This document shows, one piece after another, positions 4,794-5,809 of a DNA stretch of 5,809 nt (positions are counted from its first letter, which is position 1; every line of letters begins with the position of its first letter). The translations under genes and the position numbers were made by a program. Under the pieces are notes generated by a model. It ran no database searches. It was not told the origin of the DNA and was given only the letters and a program-made list of their open reading frames with translations. Source of the stretch: Paracoccaceae bacterium (GTDB lineage: Bacteria; Pseudomonadota; Alphaproteobacteria; Rhodobacterales; Rhodobacteraceae); the NCBI GenBank assembly GCA_007131945.1, contig SLPP01000348.1:1-5809 (forward strand), given 5' to 3'.

Positions 4794-5809
4794 CGGTCGA
4801 TCTCCGGCAGCTCGGCGGGCGCGCGGGGCGACAGCAGTTCCGGCCCGCCCCGGCGCAGGACGACGTTTTCCTCGTGCACCATGATCCGCCCGTCGCGGAC
4901 GAGACAGCCCGGCTCCAGCGTCAGCACCATGCCCGGGCGCAGGCGCGTCTCGTCAAGCGGCGTGAAGGACGGCCATTCGGTCAGCGTCACGCCCAGCCCG
5001 TGGCCAAGTCGCCCGCCCGACGGCACCATGCCCCGTTTCTTCAGGCCCTCGCAGAGCAGATGATGCACGTCGCAGGCGCGCAGACCGGGGCGCAGCGCTT
5101 CCAGCGTGTCTTCGGTCGCCTGCCAGAGGGCGGCATGCGCGCGGCGGGCCGTGTCCGAAGCCGGGCCGATCGCGAAATTGCGGTCGAAATCGCAGAAATA
5201 CCCGTCCTTCACCGAGCCCGTGTCGAGCATCAGCACATCGCCGGGCTGCAGCGGTTGCGGGCCGGCGGGCGAGATCACGTCGCCATAGCCATCCGGCTGC
5301 GCGCCGCCCGCGACATAGCTGACCCAATCCGCCCCTTCGGTCAGAAGCGCGATCTGGAAGTCGCGAAACACATCCGCCAGGGAGCGCCCGGTATGCGCGA
5401 TTTCCGGCACGCGGGCGAAGGCGCGCGCGGCGATCGCGCAGCTTTCGCGGATCTTCGCGATCTCGGCCTCGGACTTCACCTCGCGCACGCGCCGGACGGA
5501 TGCCGTTGCATCGACAAGGCGTCGCGGGGCAAGGGCCGCGCGCAAGGTCTCGAAATCGCCAAGCGGCATGCGCAGATGCGTCTCGAGCCCCATCGGCAGG
5601 CCGATCCGGCCTCGTTCCGGCACCAGGCCCGCCAGCGTGTCGGCCAGCAGGCTCACGCCATCGTCGCGCGGGTCGGGAGCCTCCCATGTGCGGATCTCGC
5701 GCAGCCATGTGCGGCCCATCAGGTCGGCGCCGATGGCGGGGATCACCGCCACCGGATCGCCCGCCCGCGGGACGACCACGAACCAGGGCCGCGCCGGGCT
5801 TTCCCAGAA
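4790..5809 (-). CDS. M24-family metallohydrolase, Xaa-Pro peptidase-like (N-terminus outside window)
   Basis: The frame runs off the window end, with 339 residues visible beginning FWESPARPWF. The GTG at 5779-5777 is internal, since the preceding codons continue a creatinase-like N-terminal domain. The family is usually 380-400 residues, so about 50 are missing. After the N-terminal domain (to about 110) comes the pita-bread catalytic domain with the five expected metal ligands, by visible residue: Asp196 in LMLDTG, Asp207 in FCDFDRN, His270 in GRLGHGLG, Glu299 in TLEPG and Glu313 (or the adjacent Glu314) in MVHEENV. A dinuclear metal hydrolase cleaving a peptide or amide bond, such as an Xaa-Pro dipeptidase-like enzyme, is therefore likely. 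Creatinase and ectoine hydrolase (EutD/DoeA) share the fold but work without this full metal site, so they fit less well. It is the first visible gene of an overlapping pair with the racemase-family gene. No signal peptide can be judged. Confidence 0.88.
   Translation of the reverse strand, partial: FWESPARPWFVVVPRAGDPVAVIPAIGADLMGRTWLREIRTWEAPDPRDDGVSLLADTLAGLVPERGRIGLPMGLETHLRMPLGDFETLRAALAPRRLVDATASVRRVREVKSEAEIAKIRESCAIAARAFARVPEIAHTGRSLADVFRDFQIALLTEGADWVSYVAGGAQPDGYGDVISPAGPQPLQPGDVLMLDTGSVKDGYFCDFDRNFAIGPASDTARRAHAALWQATEDTLEALRPGLRACDVHHLLCEGLKKRGMVPSGGRLGHGLGVTLTEWPSFTPLDETRLRPGMVLTLEPGCLVRDGRIMVHEENVVLRRGGPELLSPRAPAELPEIDR

Noticed and set aside
4074..5063. Plus-strand open frame of 329 codons antisense to the racemase-family and M24 genes.
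   Set aside because: It is a shadow of two real genes with catalytic motifs on the minus strand. The translation is low-complexity Gly/Arg/Ala/Gln-rich and shows no family resemblance.
4059..5809. Assignment of the M24-racemase pair as eutD-eutA of ectoine catabolism.
   Set aside because: The families match, but the M24 protein has the complete dinuclear-metal ligand set not expected of ectoine hydrolase, the order D before A is not the usual eutABCDE order, and no other ectoine gene is in the window. The gene symbols were left blank.
4790..5809. DMSP lyase DddP, which is also an M24-fold protein found in marine Rhodobacterales.
   Set aside because: The visible length and expected total (about 390 residues) are shorter than DddP (about 450). 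The motif spacing reads as an ordinary Xaa-Pro peptidase-like protein, and nothing nearby relates to DMSP.
1..5809. CRISPR arrays, tRNA or rRNA genes, insertion sequences, phage or defence genes.
   Set aside because: No regularly spaced repeats, cloverleaf-like segments, transposase or integrase motifs were found on either strand, and every sizeable credible frame belongs to a transporter or metabolic enzyme family.

Overview
The window is high-GC DNA (roughly two thirds G+C or more by eye) with strong third-position GC bias. The gene content resembles an alphaproteobacterium of the Rhodobacterales type (Rhodobacter, Paracoccus or Roseobacter relatives). That placement rests on composition and family resemblance only, since no rRNA or marker gene is present.

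Layout: (1) Bases 1-696, plus strand: the C-terminal two thirds of a BMP-family (PnrA/Med-like) ABC-transporter substrate-binding protein, whose 5' end lies outside the window. (2) Bases 697-1193: a convergent intergenic region with no credible gene. It holds a strong stem-loop just after the BMP gene (729-767), a dense run of small hairpins (813-925) and a 12-bp perfect inverted repeat (1002-1044). (3) Bases 1194-3846, minus strand: a two-gene unit. A FadD-like acyl-CoA ligase is transcribed first (GTG start at 3846) and is followed after a single base by a BASS-family (bile acid:sodium symporter type) transporter. (4) Bases 3847-4058: a 212-bp gap with a candidate minus-strand promoter, a 7-bp palindromic hairpin and a possible upstream terminator. 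(5) Bases 4059-5809, minus strand: an M24-family metallohydrolase (Xaa-Pro peptidase-like, N-terminus outside the window) overlapping by ATGA a two-cysteine Asp/Glu racemase / maleate isomerase / arylmalonate decarboxylase superfamily protein.

Functional reading (inference): all five genes fit uptake and catabolism of small organic nutrients. The BMP protein would capture a nucleoside-like or related ligand for an ABC importer. The BASS carrier and CoA ligase look like an import-then-activate pair for a carboxylic acid. The M24 hydrolase and racemase-superfamily enzyme look like consecutive steps on an amide- or amino-acid-like compound. The last pair recalls the EutD/EutA families of ectoine catabolism, but the M24 protein keeps a full metal-ligand set, which argues against a simple ectoine assignment.

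No mobile element, CRISPR array, tRNA, rRNA or toxin/defence system was seen. All five proteins belong to known families. The less ordinary points are the two tightly coupled gene pairs with unknown substrates and the structured convergent intergenic region.
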